Source: Bacteroidaceae bacterium
GTDB taxonomy: Bacteria > Bacteroidota > Bacteroidia > Bacteroidales > Bacteroidaceae
Length of the DNA: 48,196 nt
NCBI GenBank assembly: GCA_024688885.1
Contig: JAILDV010000027.1
Span: 1-48,196, forward strand
Direction of reading: 5' to 3'
Within the stretch, counting starts at the first letter, position 1. The number at the start of each line of letters is the position of its first letter. Shown here in pieces: positions 8,819 through 18,282 of the stretch. Position numbers and translations under genes: made by a program. The notes under the pieces are model-generated. The model was not told the DNA's origin, did not search any database, and worked only from the letters and a program-made list of their open reading frames with translations.

Positions 8819-10133
8819 AATAGATGTCTGTGAATTCTTTCTTGATGTTGACCTCTTCGAGCTTAAAGTACTTCTTGAAGAGAGACCATGTAACATCCAG
8901 CATTTCAGTCGTATCGAGATTGACGTCAATGGCAAGAAGTTTATCAGCATACTCTTTGGCGAAGTCGAGACAACGATTGTCGTAATCGGTCAAATCGAAA
9001 CCATTCTCCATCTTTGTCTTAGCATTGGCTGCATCAGAATACAGACGGATGGCAGCATTCATCACTTGTGAGTGGTCTTTACGTGTCTTCTTACCTGACA
9101 CGAGCTGCTTCAGACGAGACAATGAACGGAATGGGTCAACAATCACCTTACCGATATCGGAGTCACGACGCAGATAGAGCTGACCCTCGGTGATGTAACC
9201 GGTGTTGTCAGGTACAGCATGCGTGATGTCACCACCTGAAAGTGTCGTCACGGCAATGATTGTGATAGAGCCACCACCAACACTCTCTGGGAACTGAACA
9301 GCCTTCTCATAAATCTTTGCCAAGTCAGAATAGAGAGAACCGGGCATAGAGTCTTTCGATGGAATCTGATCCATACGGTTCGACACGATAGAGAGTGAGT
9401 CAGCGTATGACGTCATGTCTGTCAGGAGCACCAGCACCGTCTCATGCTTCTCCACTGCAAAATATTCAGCAGCTGTCAAAGCCATGTCTGGCACAAGCAG
9501 ACGCTCCACAGCTGGGTCTTCTGTGGTGTTCATGAAAGCGATGATACGGTCGAGGGCACCAGCGTTGGAGAACGTGTTCTTGAAGAAATAGTAGTCATCG
9601 TTGGTCATACCCATACCACCGAGGATAATCTTGTCCACCTTGGCACGGAGAGCCACAAGTGCCATCACCTCATTGAATGGTTGGTCAGGGTCAGCGAAGA
9701 AAGGAATCTTCTGACCGGACACCAACGTGTTGTTCAAGTCGATACCAGCAATACCCGTTGCTATCAGCTCCGATGGCTGCTTACGACGAACAGGGTTCAC
9801 AGATGGACCACCAATTTCCACTTCCTTACCCTCAATTTCCGGTCCTCCGTCAATTGGATTACCATAGGCATTGAAGAAACGTCCTGCCAACTGATCACCC
9901 ACCTTCAGCGAAGGAGCCTTACCGAGGAACACCACTTCCGCATTGGTGGGAATGCCACCTGTACCTTCAAACACCTGCAATGTCACGTCATCGCCGGCGA
10001 TTTTCACCACCTGAGCCAACTTGCCGTTGATAGTGGCAAGTTCATCATATCCGACACCCTTTGCCTTGAGGGAGACGGTGGCCTTTGTTATCTGACCTAT
10101 CTTTGTGTATATTTTCTGAAAAGCTGTAGCCAT
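8811..10133 (-). CDS. ntpB: V/A-type ATP synthase subunit B (non-catalytic)
   Basis: 440 residues, typical family length. The region corresponding to the P-loop reads VSGQKIPFFADPDQP, with no Walker A, as expected for the regulatory B subunit. Downstream are the conserved LLTDMTSYADSL segment and SIPSKDSMPGSLYSDLA-like motif (here MDQIPSKDSMPGSLYSDLA). It alternates with subunit A in the A3B3 head. The gene lies 6 bp after ntpA. Its stop codon falls inside the right arm of the 8719-8818 repeat. Confidence 0.95.
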   Translation of the reverse strand: MATAFQKIYTKIGQITKATVSLKAKGVGYDELATINGKLAQVVKIAGDDVTLQVFEGTGGIPTNAEVVFLGKAPSLKVGDQLAGRFFNAYGNPIDGGPEIEGKEVEIGGPSVNPVRRKQPSELIATGIAGIDLNNTLVSGQKIPFFADPDQPFNEVMALVALRAKVDKIILGGMGMTNDDYYFFKNTFSNAGALDRIIAFMNTTEDPAVERLLVPDMALTAAEYFAVEKHETVLVLLTDMTSYADSLSIVSNRMDQIPSKDSMPGSLYSDLAKIYEKAVQFPESVGGGSITIIAVTTLSGGDITHAVPDNTGYITEGQLYLRRDSDIGKVIVDPFRSLSRLKQLVSGKKTRKDHSQVMNAAIRLYSDAANAKTKMENGFDLTDYDNRCLDFAKEYADKLLAIDVNLDTTEMLDVTWSLFKKYFKLEEVNIKKEFTDIYWN

Positions 10134-10139
10134 AGTCCT

Positions 10140-11882
10140 TTATGCGGCAAGCATTGCCTTGATTTGTGAAACAAAGTCGTTATACTGTTCGCTCTTGAAC
10201 TGTGAGTAGTTCATCTGCTTGCAGAGGTTGATGAGTTTACGGAAGTAATCCACACATTCTTCAAAGTGTTCAAAATGGAAGTCTGCCTCACATATCTCAG
10301 TCACCAAGTCGAGAATAGCCTCCTGACGTTCAATGGAAGTCACGGCATCCACCTCGTCGAACGCATCCTGCTGCAAAAGCACGAAGTCGATAATTTCCGA
10401 CTTCCAGAATACAATGTGATAATCCACTGGCACACCGTCATCACCCAAGATGTTGATCTGCTCGGCAATCTCCTTACCGCGCTGCATACGAGTCTTCAGA
10501 TTGAGCACCTTAGGAATCCACTTATCGTTGATTTTCTTAGAGATGTATTCTGCAAATTCTGGATATTCCAGATACTTGGAATATGAGTCGATAGGATTCA
10601 CGGCAGGATAACGCTTCTTGTCCGCACGGTCTTGTTCCAAACCATAGAAGCAGCGAGCCACCTTCTTCGTGTTCTCAGTCACTGGCTCTTTCAAGTTACC
10701 ACCGGCAGGTGACACCGTTCCGATGAACGTAATGGAACCAATCTCTCCGTTATTCAGATACACATAACCAGCACGTCCGTAGAAGTTACTAATCAGGGCA
10801 CCCAAATCCATAGGGAAGGCGTCAGGGCCAGGCAATTCTTCCATTCGGTTTGACATCTCACGAAGAGCCTGAGCCCAACGAGAAGTGGAGTCTGCCATCA
10901 ACAGCACGCGCAATCCCATTGAACGATAATACTCTGCCATTGTCATAGCCGTATATACAGAGGCTTCACGAGCAGCAACAGGCATGTTAGACGTGTTGGC
11001 GATGATGATGGTACGCTCCATCAGTTTACGACCTGTATGTGGGTCATCCAATTCTGGGAACTCGGTGAAGATTTCCACCACCTCGTTCGCACGTTCACCA
11101 CAGGCGGCGATGATCACGATGTCAGCTTCTGCCTGCTTTGAGATGGCATGCTGAAGCACTGTCTTACCCGTACCGAACGGACCAGGAATGAAGCCTGTAC
11201 CACCTTCCACGATGGGGTTAAATGTATCAATCGTACGCACACCCGTTTCGAGCAATTTGAATGGGCGTGGTTTTTCCTTATAATTTGTCATGGCAAACTT
11301 TACAGGCCAGTGCTGCACCATGTCCACCTTCACTTCTGTGCCGTCCTCCTTTTCGAGCACAGCCACCACATCGTGAATCTTGTACTTGCCAGCTGGCACG
11401 ATGCTTTTCACCTTTGCCTTACCCTCCATCTGGAAAGGAGCCATGATTTTCAGTTTCTGCGAGTTCTCTTCCACCTCGCCGAGCCATGCAGAACCTTCCA
11501 CCTCATCGCCAATCTTGGCAAGTGGCACGAAATCCCACTCACGATTCTTGTCAAGCGGTTCAGTATACTGACCACGTTTCAGGAAGACACCTTCCATCTT
11601 GTCGAGGTCATTCTGCAGACCATCATAATTCTTGGACAACATGCCAGGACCCAACTGCACTTCCAGCATGTGGCCCGTAAATTCGGCTGGTGCACCAACT
11701 CTCAGTCCACGTGTTGATTCAAACACCTGAACATACACGTCACTGCCCACCACTTTGATGACCTCGCTCATCAGCTTGTCGCCCCCTGTCTCAATGTAAC
11801 AGATTTCGCCCTGCTTCACAGGACCATCGACAGCCAGTGTCACCATGTTGGCAATAACGCCACTAACAGTTCCTTTTGTCAT
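10140..11882 (-). CDS. ntpA: V/A-type ATP synthase catalytic subunit A
   Basis: 580 residues. Walker A is GPFGTGKT at about residues 234-241. The catalytic region FIGTVSPAGG and the MADSTSRWAQALREMS segment are the family signature. The long non-homologous insert between the N-terminal barrel and the P-loop domain (about 110-200) distinguishes V/A-type A from F-type beta. It performs ATP synthesis or hydrolysis in the cytoplasmic head. In an anaerobe carrying PFOR the complex may run as an ion pump or as a synthase; the sequence does not decide this. Confidence 0.96.
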   Translation of the reverse strand: MTKGTVSGVIANMVTLAVDGPVKQGEICYIETGGDKLMSEVIKVVGSDVYVQVFESTRGLRVGAPAEFTGHMLEVQLGPGMLSKNYDGLQNDLDKMEGVFLKRGQYTEPLDKNREWDFVPLAKIGDEVEGSAWLGEVEENSQKLKIMAPFQMEGKAKVKSIVPAGKYKIHDVVAVLEKEDGTEVKVDMVQHWPVKFAMTNYKEKPRPFKLLETGVRTIDTFNPIVEGGTGFIPGPFGTGKTVLQHAISKQAEADIVIIAACGERANEVVEIFTEFPELDDPHTGRKLMERTIIIANTSNMPVAAREASVYTAMTMAEYYRSMGLRVLLMADSTSRWAQALREMSNRMEELPGPDAFPMDLGALISNFYGRAGYVYLNNGEIGSITFIGTVSPAGGNLKEPVTENTKKVARCFYGLEQDRADKKRYPAVNPIDSYSKYLEYPEFAEYISKKINDKWIPKVLNLKTRMQRGKEIAEQINILGDDGVPVDYHIVFWKSEIIDFVLLQQDAFDEVDAVTSIERQEAILDLVTEICEADFHFEHFEECVDYFRKLINLCKQMNYSQFKSEQYNDFVSQIKAMLAA

Positions 11883-11907
11883 ATTTTGTTGTTTTGATTT
11901 ATTCTTA

Positions 11908-12789
11908 TTACACGGATTCAGCCATCATGTTTCTCACATGTGCTGCTTTTGCCACAAATTCTTCCGGCACACGCGCTTCCCCTCTCAGGTTTTCAATAAT
12001 CTGACGGAAAGTTTCCTTGCCTGTTTCCACATCCAACTTATCCCATCGAGCCAGCATGTCAAGTTTGCAGAGATAAGCGAACACAGCATCAATCGAGAAG
12101 ATGTTGAAGAAAGTCTTCTCTTCCAGCCATAGCCACTTGAAGGCATCCATCTTTTTCTCCTTTTCCACAGGATCCTCACACTCCACTATCTTCATCAAGT
12201 CTGCCACATAGTCATATTCGGCAGTCAGGTTGAAGTCCTTCGTGTTGTTCGTCAGGATCATCTCCGTCACCTCGTCTTCGCCTTGAATGAAATCTGCTAC
12301 ATTCCAACCGTTCTTGCGTGCCAAGAATGCCGTAAGAATGTTGGCGATGTCGAGATTGAGTTTGTACCATTGGCGCACCATCTTGTTCGGACATGTCTCA
12401 ATGGCATACTGATAGAACTTGTAGAGCATGTCGTCTTCAGGAAAGTAGCCTTCCTTGTCTTTATTATATGCATAATCACGCGCGAACATACTCATAAAAG
12501 AAGGATATCGGTGAACATTGAAGTTCATCTCCCTTGCAGAAGTCATCAAATCGACATACTGTTCCATGATCAGGTTGCCATTCCTGTCTATTTCCGCGTT
12601 TGGATTCTTCAGCAGCTTTACGAGGTTTGCACAGTCATTTTTGAGGAAGAAATAGTAGATCACTTTCTTGTCGGCATCCGACAAAACCGCATCCAATTCC
12701 TCTCTCAAGTCTTCCATGCTGACTCCGCGCTTCGTATCTTCCAGCGTGATGTCAGGCAGACCTGCCATTAAACAATAGTAATTACCCAT
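11908..12789 (-). CDS. DUF2764 protein of the V-ATPase operon (possible subunit C substitute)
   Basis: 293 residues beginning MGNYYCLMAGLPDITLED, the opening typical of DUF2764 proteins found in Bacteroidota and chlamydial V-ATPase operons. It is mostly helical, with many acidic and aromatic residues (for example FKWLWLEEKTFFNIFS) and no membrane segment. The gene lies between subunits E and A, the slot that subunit C takes in other bacterial V-ATPase operons. That suggests it acts as the C/d-type socket joining the central stalk to the K ring. That role is an inference from position, size and helical character. Confidence 0.8.
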   Translation of the reverse strand: MGNYYCLMAGLPDITLEDTKRGVSMEDLREELDAVLSDADKKVIYYFFLKNDCANLVKLLKNPNAEIDRNGNLIMEQYVDLMTSAREMNFNVHRYPSFMSMFARDYAYNKDKEGYFPEDDMLYKFYQYAIETCPNKMVRQWYKLNLDIANILTAFLARKNGWNVADFIQGEDEVTEMILTNNTKDFNLTAEYDYVADLMKIVECEDPVEKEKKMDAFKWLWLEEKTFFNIFSIDAVFAYLCKLDMLARWDKLDVETGKETFRQIIENLRGEARVPEEFVAKAAHVRNMMAESV

Positions 12790-12792
12790 AGC

Positions 12793-13383
12793 TTAGAAAA
12801 TCATTTCCACCAATTGTGGACGCAAGAAATTCTTGAAGTATTCCTCAAACTCTGCCTCGCCGAAATTCACCTTGTAGGCACCGTCGGCTGGTTGCACAGT
12901 AAAAAGCGCCTTCTTGCCATTCACCTCTTCAATGGTCACGCCTTTATCAAGCAGTGCCTTCGCCTTTTTAGCAAACAGAGCTTTCAAACTTGCTGCATCT
13001 TCCGTGCTGATGATAATATCCTCTTGCGCGCCCCATTTCTCAGCCAACTTCAATACGAATTCATTGATGAATTCCTTATTGCTGGTGAGGTCTGAGGTAG
13101 CTTCCTTCACCACCTTGTCACCAACCACGTTGGCAATCTCACTCTTCAAGGCATTGAGAGCCTGAGCGGCATACATCTTGATTTCGCTCTTCATGTTCTC
13201 CTCCATACCCTGTACATTCTTCTTGGCACTTGCCTCAATCTCTACAGCCTGTGCCTTTGCATCAGCAACAATCTTTGCAGCCTTTTCATTGGCAGCGGCA
13301 ATGATTTTTTCCGCTTCGGCATTGCCCTTCTCCACTCCTTCCTTCAGGAGCTTCTCTGTCAATTCTTGAATCTTATTTTCCAT
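12793..13383 (-). CDS. ntpE: V/A-type ATP synthase subunit E (peripheral stalk)
   Basis: 196 residues. The N-terminal 90 residues are an Ala/Lys/Glu-rich helix (AEKIIAAANEKAAKIVADAKA) suited to the peripheral-stalk coiled coil, followed by a compact C-terminal domain. This is the normal architecture of subunit E. It is the first gene of the operon, with 3 bp between its stop and the DUF2764 start. No G/H partner gene for the stalk heterodimer is seen in the operon. Confidence 0.88.
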   Translation of the reverse strand: MENKIQELTEKLLKEGVEKGNAEAEKIIAAANEKAAKIVADAKAQAVEIEASAKKNVQGMEENMKSEIKMYAAQALNALKSEIANVVGDKVVKEATSDLTSNKEFINEFVLKLAEKWGAQEDIIISTEDAASLKALFAKKAKALLDKGVTIEEVNGKKALFTVQPADGAYKVNFGEAEFEEYFKNFLRPQLVEMIF

Positions 13384-13414
13384 ATTAAAAAAGGTGTTTA
13401 TACATATTTCGGTA

Positions 13415-13422
13415 CAAATTTA
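13415..13422 (-). promoter_or_regulatory. −7 box for the V-ATPase operon
   Basis: The minus strand reads TAAATTTG here, about 32 bp before the ntpE start at 13383. No −33 TTTG is at standard spacing; the nearest (13458-13461) is 35 bp away. Confidence 0.45.
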
Positions 13423-13451
13423 AGGAAAAAAATCACATACTTCACCATGCA

Positions 13452-13484
13452 TTTGTACAAAATCGTTCTTTTTCCGTAAATTTG
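13452..13484 (+). promoter_or_regulatory. Promoter of the M15 peptidase gene
   Basis: TTTG (13452-13455), 21 bp, TAAATTTG (13477-13484), then 29 bp to the ATG. The −33 box is part of the palindrome TTTGTACAAA (13452-13461), located between the two divergent transcription units. Confidence 0.7.
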
Positions 13485-13513
13485 CCACCTGATAATATAA
13501 AAATGGTACGAAA

Positions 13514-14227
13514 ATGAAGTATTTATCACTTTCAATTTTAGTCATTCTTCTTTGTTCATTCACCATTCCTGACGAGACGCAGACTCTCCGCGAGTGGACA
13601 CCTGCCGCTGTCGTTAGCGATGAAGCTGTGAAGGCATATTCGCTTGACTCATGCTTCAAAGCTTATCCCATCAGCGACGCCATATTCAGTCGCATGCAAG
13701 GAAAATCCTTCAAGAAGAATTGTACTATTCCACGCTCAACCTTGCGCTACTTGCGGGTTCTCCATCGCAACGTTGATGGTAAGACACAGCTTGGTGAAAT
13801 CGTATGCAACCAATCTATAGCTAACGATTTGCTTGATATATTCAGACAGCTCTACAAGCAGGGCTACAAGATAGAGCGCATCACCCTCATCGATGACTAT
13901 GATGCCGATGACGAGCGAAGCATGTCGCTTAACAACACTTCATGCTTCAACTTTCGAGTTGTGAGTGGTACCACAAAACTCTCCAAGCACGCACAGGGAC
14001 TTGCCATCGACGTCAATCCTCTCTACAACCCTTACATTCACCTCAATAATGGCAAAGTAGAGCCTGCCAACGGAAAACCCTATGCCACCAACCGTACCGC
14101 CAATCGCAAGTTGCCAGTACCTTTCATCAACACCTCCGACCTCTGTTATCGCCTGTTCATCCAGCACGGTTTTCGTTGGGGAGGTGCGTGGAAGACTGTC
14201 AAAGACTACCAACATTTTGAGAAATAA
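13514..14227 (+). CDS. M15-family metallopeptidase (D-Ala-D-Ala carboxypeptidase-like), exported
   Basis: 237 residues with a short N-terminal hydrophobic signal (MKYLSLSILVILLCSFTIP). The zinc site is clear: SKHAQGLAIDVNP matches SxHxxGxAxD (zinc His and Asp), and the C-terminal DYQHFEK gives the second zinc His. This is the VanY/M15 fold that cleaves D-Ala-linked or cross-linked peptides of peptidoglycan. The expected location is periplasm or outer surface. It is transcribed alone, divergent from the V-ATPase operon, with a good promoter upstream and a hairpin terminator downstream. Confidence 0.85.
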   Translation: MKYLSLSILVILLCSFTIPDETQTLREWTPAAVVSDEAVKAYSLDSCFKAYPISDAIFSRMQGKSFKKNCTIPRSTLRYLRVLHRNVDGKTQLGEIVCNQSIANDLLDIFRQLYKQGYKIERITLIDDYDADDERSMSLNNTSCFNFRVVSGTTKLSKHAQGLAIDVNPLYNPYIHLNNGKVEPANGKPYATNRTANRKLPVPFINTSDLCYRLFIQHGFRWGGAWKTVKDYQHFEK

Positions 14228-14256
14228 AGGGGAACTCTAAAAGAGTCTCCATACAC

Positions 14257-14296
14257 AAGAGAGGGATGCAATTTCTGCATTCCTCTTTCTTTTTTC
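14257..14296 (+). terminator. Intrinsic terminator of the M15 peptidase gene
   Basis: AAGAGAGGGATGCA (14257-14270) pairs with TGCATTCCTCTTTCTT (14276-14291), allowing one G·U pair and a bulge. A T-rich run to 14296 follows. Confidence 0.75.
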
Positions 14297-14385
14297 CATA
14301 CTCCCCGAATCTCCTTGATTTCTCCTCCGCTCTTTCTGTTAAGTCATCACACCCAACAGTGCGAGCACATCTCAACAATCCCTTG

Positions 14386-14684
14386 CAGTGTAACACCAAC
14401 CCATTTGTGTTGATTACACAAAATTATTTAGCTTGAATACAACTTTCAATTTGGCTTGAAGACACCAATTTGTATTCAAGCCAAATCGAGTTTTGTATTC
14501 ACGCTAAAGTAGAAAGAGTATTCACGCTAAAGTGAAGTGAGTATTCACGCTAAAGTGAAGTGAGTATTCACGCTAAAGTGAAGTGAGTATTCACGCTAAA
14601 GTGTTTGGAGCTTTACGGCAACACATCAAATGGATGATTTCACACATGTTTTTGTGATTGCGAAAGCCATGTCTTTGTGTTACC
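14386..14684. repeat. 23-bp-register intergenic array, 13 units
   Basis: This fills most of the roughly 650-bp gap between the M15 and Fur-like genes. The core is three identical 23-bp units (14524-14592: ACGCTAAAGTG…GTATTC) with partial units on both sides. Cutting at 14386 + 23n keeps older-looking neighbours in register: units at 14386, 14409, 14432 and 14455 share ACA at unit positions 8-10. Units at 14409, 14432 and 14455 share TTGA at 2-5. Units at 14639 and 14662 share CATGT, TTTGTG at 7-18. A 12-bp inverted repeat ATTTGGCTTGAA / TTCAAGCCAAAT (14449-14460 / 14475-14486) is included. Weaker register signals extend to about 14340 and 14730. No ORF follows it. Confidence 0.8.
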
Positions 14685-14807
14685 CAAACACAAGCTTTCT
14701 GACTAAACTGTCGCAAGTTTTAGTTGATTGGAGTTAAAGGATATAAGCAATTTGCGAAACTTTAGCAGATAACACGATTTTTTTAGTGCTAAATCAAAAA
14801 TAATCCC

Positions 14808-14815
14808 TATCTTTG
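14808..14815 (+). promoter_or_regulatory. −7 box of the Fur-like gene
   Basis: TATCTTTG at 14808-14815 predicts a transcript start near 14822. That places the upstream TTG at 14824 at the very 5' end of the mRNA and supports the ATG at 14884 as the true start. Confidence 0.55.
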
Positions 14816-14883
14816 CGAGGTGTTTGAAAGATAGCACCAACATTTTGAGAATAAGTATATGTCCGAAGTGGCATTCTTGTATT

Positions 14884-15288
14884 ATGAATGATGAATTAGA
14901 ACATCTCCTTGAACATCACGGCATCCGTCCCACGGCTGTCCGCATTCTCGTCTATCGAGCCATCCATCACCGTTCTGAAGCATTCTCGCTTGCCGATGTT
15001 GAGAACTGGCTTCCCGAGATGGATCGCTCCAGCATTTTCAGGGCGCTCAAGCTATTCACCGAGCACCAGCTTCTTCATGAAATAGATGATGGTTCAGGCA
15101 TTTTTAAGTATTGTGTTTGCCGATGTGAAGGAAGCCATCATCTTAACCATATTCATTTCGCATGCACCCGGTGCGGCAAGACCTATTGTCTGGAAGACCA
15201 CACCATCCCCCTCGTTTCTTTACCCGATGGTTTTGAGACTCACGAAGTGGAATATATTGTCAAGGGAGTATGTCCACGTTGCAAGTGA
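14884..15288 (+). CDS. Fur-family transcriptional regulator
   Basis: 134 residues from ATG 14884. The N-terminal winged helix starts HLLEHHGIRPTAVRILVYRAI (cf. R-x-T-x-x-R of Fur proteins) and continues through VENWLPEMDRSSIFRALKLF. The C-terminal metal/dimer domain has HHLNHIHFACTRCGKTYCL and a closing CPRC, giving two CxxC pairs typical of structural zinc in Fur/Zur/PerR. Which metal or peroxide it senses cannot be told from sequence. The candidate binding locus is unknown; it lies just after the 14386-14684 array. Confidence 0.85.
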   Translation: MNDELEHLLEHHGIRPTAVRILVYRAIHHRSEAFSLADVENWLPEMDRSSIFRALKLFTEHQLLHEIDDGSGIFKYCVCRCEGSHHLNHIHFACTRCGKTYCLEDHTIPLVSLPDGFETHEVEYIVKGVCPRCK

Positions 15289-15340
15289 TGTTATCGTAAA
15301 ACGTGAAATAGGGCTGAAATGATTAAAATGAGTGAAGAAA

Positions 15341-15372
15341 TTTGTTTATTCTCCCACTTAGTCGTAACTTTG
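15341..15372 (+). promoter_or_regulatory. Promoter of proS
   Basis: TTTG (15341-15344), 20 bp, TAACTTTG (15365-15372), 35 bp before the ATG. It is a near-consensus Bacteroidota promoter. Confidence 0.75.
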
Positions 15373-15407
15373 CACTTTCATAGCAAAAGAAATTAAAACA
15401 ACTAAAT

Positions 15408-16886
15408 ATGGCAACAGAATTGAAGGACCTCACAAAGAGGTCAGAGGATTATTCAAAGTGGTATAACGAACTGGTAGTGAAGGCTGAGTTGGCTGAACAA
15501 GCTGACGTAAGAGGATGTATGGTAATTCGTCCATACGGATATGCCATCTGGGAGAAAATGCAGCGTGTTCTCGACAACATGTTCAAGGAAACTGGCGTGC
15601 AGAACGCTTATTTCCCTCTGCTGATTCCGAAGAGTTTTCTGAGCAAGGAGGCTGAACATGTGGAGGGATTTGCTAAGGAGTGTGCTGTGGTGACGCATTA
15701 TCGTCTGAAGACAAACGACACACACGATGGTGTGGTGGTGGATCCTGCCGCCAAGCTTGAGGAAGAACTGATTATTCGTCCCACTTCGGAGACTATTATC
15801 TGGAACACTTACAAGAATTGGATTAAGTCATACCGTGACCTGCCCATCCTTTGCAACCAATGGTGCAATGTGATGCGTTGGGAGATGCGCACACGTCTGT
15901 TCCTCCGCACTTCAGAATTCCTTTGGCAGGAAGGTCACACGGCTCATGCCACACGTGAAGAGGCTGAGGAGCGTGCAAAACAAATGCTGAAGGTGTATGC
16001 CAAGTTTGCTGAGGAATACATGGCTGTGCCTGTGATTCAGGGCGTGAAGAGTGAAACGGAGCGTTTCGCTGGTGCGCTCGACACCTATACCATCGAGGCG
16101 ATGATGCAGGACGGTAAGGCTCTTCAGAGCGGCACGAGTCACTTCTTAGGTCAGAACTTCGGTAAGGCATTCGACGTGCAGTTCCTTAACAAAGACAACA
16201 AGACAGAATACGCATGGGCTACTTCATGGGGCGTGTCAACCCGCCTGATGGGTGCGCTTATCATGACACATTCAGATGACAACGGTCTTGTGCTGCCTCC
16301 TGCTCTTGCTCCGCTTCAGGTGGTCATCATCCCAATAGGCAAGGGTGATCAGATGGCAATGTTGGATGAGAAGGCTGAGGCTATCGTGAAGAATCTCAAA
16401 GCAATGGGGGTGAGCGTGAAATATGACAATGCAGACAACAAGCGTCCTGGCTTCAAGTTTGCCGACTATGAGCTGAAGGGTGTGCCTGTACGTCTCGTGT
16501 TGGGTGCCCGCGATTTAGAGAAGGGACTTGTGGAGGTGATGCGTCGCGACACACTGGAGAAGGAGAATATTTCCATCGAGGGTATCGAGGCATATGTAAA
16601 GAATTTGCTCGACGACATTCAAAAGAACATCTACCAAAAGGCTTTGGATTTCCGCAATGCGCACATTTACGAGTGCGACAACTACGACGAATTCAAGGAG
16701 CGCGTGAAGGATGGCGGTTTCTTCCTCTGCCACTGGGATGGCACCGAGGAGACCGAAGCGCGTATCAAAGAAGAAACACAGGCAACCATTCGCTGTGTGC
16801 CTTTCATGTTTGAACAGACAGAAGGCGTGGACATGGTGAGCGGCAAACCAGCGAAGTGCAGAGTCTTGATTGCAAGGGCATATTAA
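15408..16886 (+). CDS. proS: Prolyl-tRNA synthetase, archaeal/eukaryotic type (ProS type 3)
   Basis: 492 residues. Class II motif 2 is [26 protein letters not shown] and motif 3 reads [24 protein letters not shown]-like (here [19 protein letters not shown]). The RPTSET segment is the class II motif preceding motif 2. There is no large inserted editing domain between motifs 2 and 3, and there is an extra C-terminal zinc-type domain, both features of the archaeal-type enzyme common in Bacteroidota. It charges tRNA-Pro in the cytoplasm. The downstream peptidase starts 10 bp later, so they are probably co-transcribed. Confidence 0.96.
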   Translation: MATELKDLTKRSEDYSKWYNELVVKAELAEQADVRGCMVIRPYGYAIWEKMQRVLDNMFKETGVQNAYFPLLIPKSFLSKEAEHVEGFAKECAVVTHYRLKTNDTHDGVVVDPAAKLEEELIIRPTSETIIWNTYKNWIKSYRDLPILCNQWCNVMRWEMRTRLFLRTSEFLWQEGHTAHATREEAEERAKQMLKVYAKFAEEYMAVPVIQGVKSETERFAGALDTYTIEAMMQDGKALQSGTSHFLGQNFGKAFDVQFLNKDNKTEYAWATSWGVSTRLMGALIMTHSDDNGLVLPPALAPLQVVIIPIGKGDQMAMLDEKAEAIVKNLKAMGVSVKYDNADNKRPGFKFADYELKGVPVRLVLGARDLEKGLVEVMRRDTLEKENISIEGIEAYVKNLLDDIQKNIYQKALDFRNAHIYECDNYDEFKERVKDGGFFLCHWDGTEETEARIKEETQATIRCVPFMFEQTEGVDMVSGKPAKCRVLIARAY

Positions 16887-16896
16887 GAGGGATGAC

Positions 16897-18201
16897 ATGC
16901 GTAGGCTCCACCTATCCATTGCGTTCTTGTGCTTAGCCTCTTGGCTTTCGGCACAAACGGACTCCACGCTGTTCATGAAACAGTTGTGCGCTTTGGATTG
17001 TGTGAGTGAAGTGCAGCCATTAGAGACCACTTGTTTCAAGGAGAAGTATGTGCTGAAGATGGAGCAGCAGGTGGATTGGAAAACTTCTGCTAAGGGTACT
17101 TTTGGAGAGCGCATCTTTGTTGGACTAAAAGGATTAGATAAGCCCACCGTCATTGTTACAGAAGGTTATTCTGCCAGTTACGGCTTGAGTCCCGCATATG
17201 AAGAAGAACTAAGCCGTCTGTTCGATGCCAACGTGGTGCTGTGCGAATATCGTTACTTTGCGGAAAGTGTTCCTGTGCCTACAAATTGGGACTACATGAC
17301 CGTGGATAATTCGTTAGCAGATTATCATCATGTGCGTCAAGTGTTTGGACAGCTATTCAAGGGTAAATGGATTAGCACGGGCATCAGCAAGGGAGGGCAG
17401 ACGACCATGTTCTACCGAGCCACCTATCCCGATGACGTGGATGTGAGTGTCAGTTATGTGGCACCACTGAACCGCGCGGTGGAAGATGGCAGACATGAAA
17501 AATTCCTTGCCAAGAAAGTGGGTACCAAGGATGAAAGAAAAGTTATCCGGCAAGCCATGCAGGAACTGATGAGACGAAAGCCCGAGTTGATGAAATTGTT
17601 CCACACCTATTGCGAAGAGAAAAACTACCATTTCCTCATGCCAGAGGAGGATATCTACGACTATTGTGTGTTGGAGTTTCCATTTGCTCTTTGGCAGTGG
17701 GGCACGCCTGTCAGCAGCATGCCAAAACTGACCTCGGATGAAGACAATGAAACGTGGTTTGATTACCTGATGAAGGTCTCAAGTCCAGATTATTTCGCCT
17801 ACCCTTCTCTCTACATGCCATTCGACGTACAGGCAGCCAAAGAATTAGGTTACTACGGCTACTCACTTAAACCTATCAAGAAATGGACTTCTTTGAAGAG
17901 CACAAAAGGATACTTGAAACAGATGTGGCTGCCCGACAGTCTCAGAAAGTATGACTTCGACCCTACTCTTTACAACCATACGGTGAAGTATCTGAAGAAG
18001 GAAGATCCAAAACACATCTTCATTTATGGGGAGATTGACCCATGGAGTTCAAGCGGTGTATGCACTTGGCTGAACTGCAATAAGAAAAAGAATATGAGGG
18101 TGTATGTACAACCCCGTGGAAGTCATAGGGCACGCATCAGCAACATGCCCGAAAGGATGAAAACAGATATCATCAACAGACTGACAAATTGGCTGCATTA
18201 A
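16897..18201 (+). CDS. Secreted S37/PS-10-type serine aminopeptidase
   Basis: 434 residues from ATG 16897 (an upstream in-frame CTG/TTG-like start at 16870 lies inside proS and is not favoured). Signal peptide MRRLHLSIAFLCLASWLSA. The alpha/beta-hydrolase triad is visible: nucleophile ISKGGQT (Gly-x-Ser-x-Gly-Gly, about residue 165), Asp in YGEIDPWSSSGV and His in PRGSHRARI, the order found in S28/S37 prolyl peptidases. Family members remove N-terminal tripeptides or cleave after proline. It would act in the periplasm or outside the cell. Confidence 0.85.
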   Translation: MRRLHLSIAFLCLASWLSAQTDSTLFMKQLCALDCVSEVQPLETTCFKEKYVLKMEQQVDWKTSAKGTFGERIFVGLKGLDKPTVIVTEGYSASYGLSPAYEEELSRLFDANVVLCEYRYFAESVPVPTNWDYMTVDNSLADYHHVRQVFGQLFKGKWISTGISKGGQTTMFYRATYPDDVDVSVSYVAPLNRAVEDGRHEKFLAKKVGTKDERKVIRQAMQELMRRKPELMKLFHTYCEEKNYHFLMPEEDIYDYCVLEFPFALWQWGTPVSSMPKLTSDEDNETWFDYLMKVSSPDYFAYPSLYMPFDVQAAKELGYYGYSLKPIKKWTSLKSTKGYLKQMWLPDSLRKYDFDPTLYNHTVKYLKKEDPKHIFIYGEIDPWSSSGVCTWLNCNKKKNMRVYVQPRGSHRARISNMPERMKTDIINRLTNWLH

Positions 18202-18282
18202 CTAAGTAGGCATTTGTTTTGCAGGAACCACCTTTTAATAAACACATCACCTACAACTCATCAACGAAATCAACATTCATCA

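Noticed and set aside
14386-14684. CRISPR array
   Set aside because: Units are contiguous with no distinct spacers, the repeated parts change along the array, and no cas genes are present.
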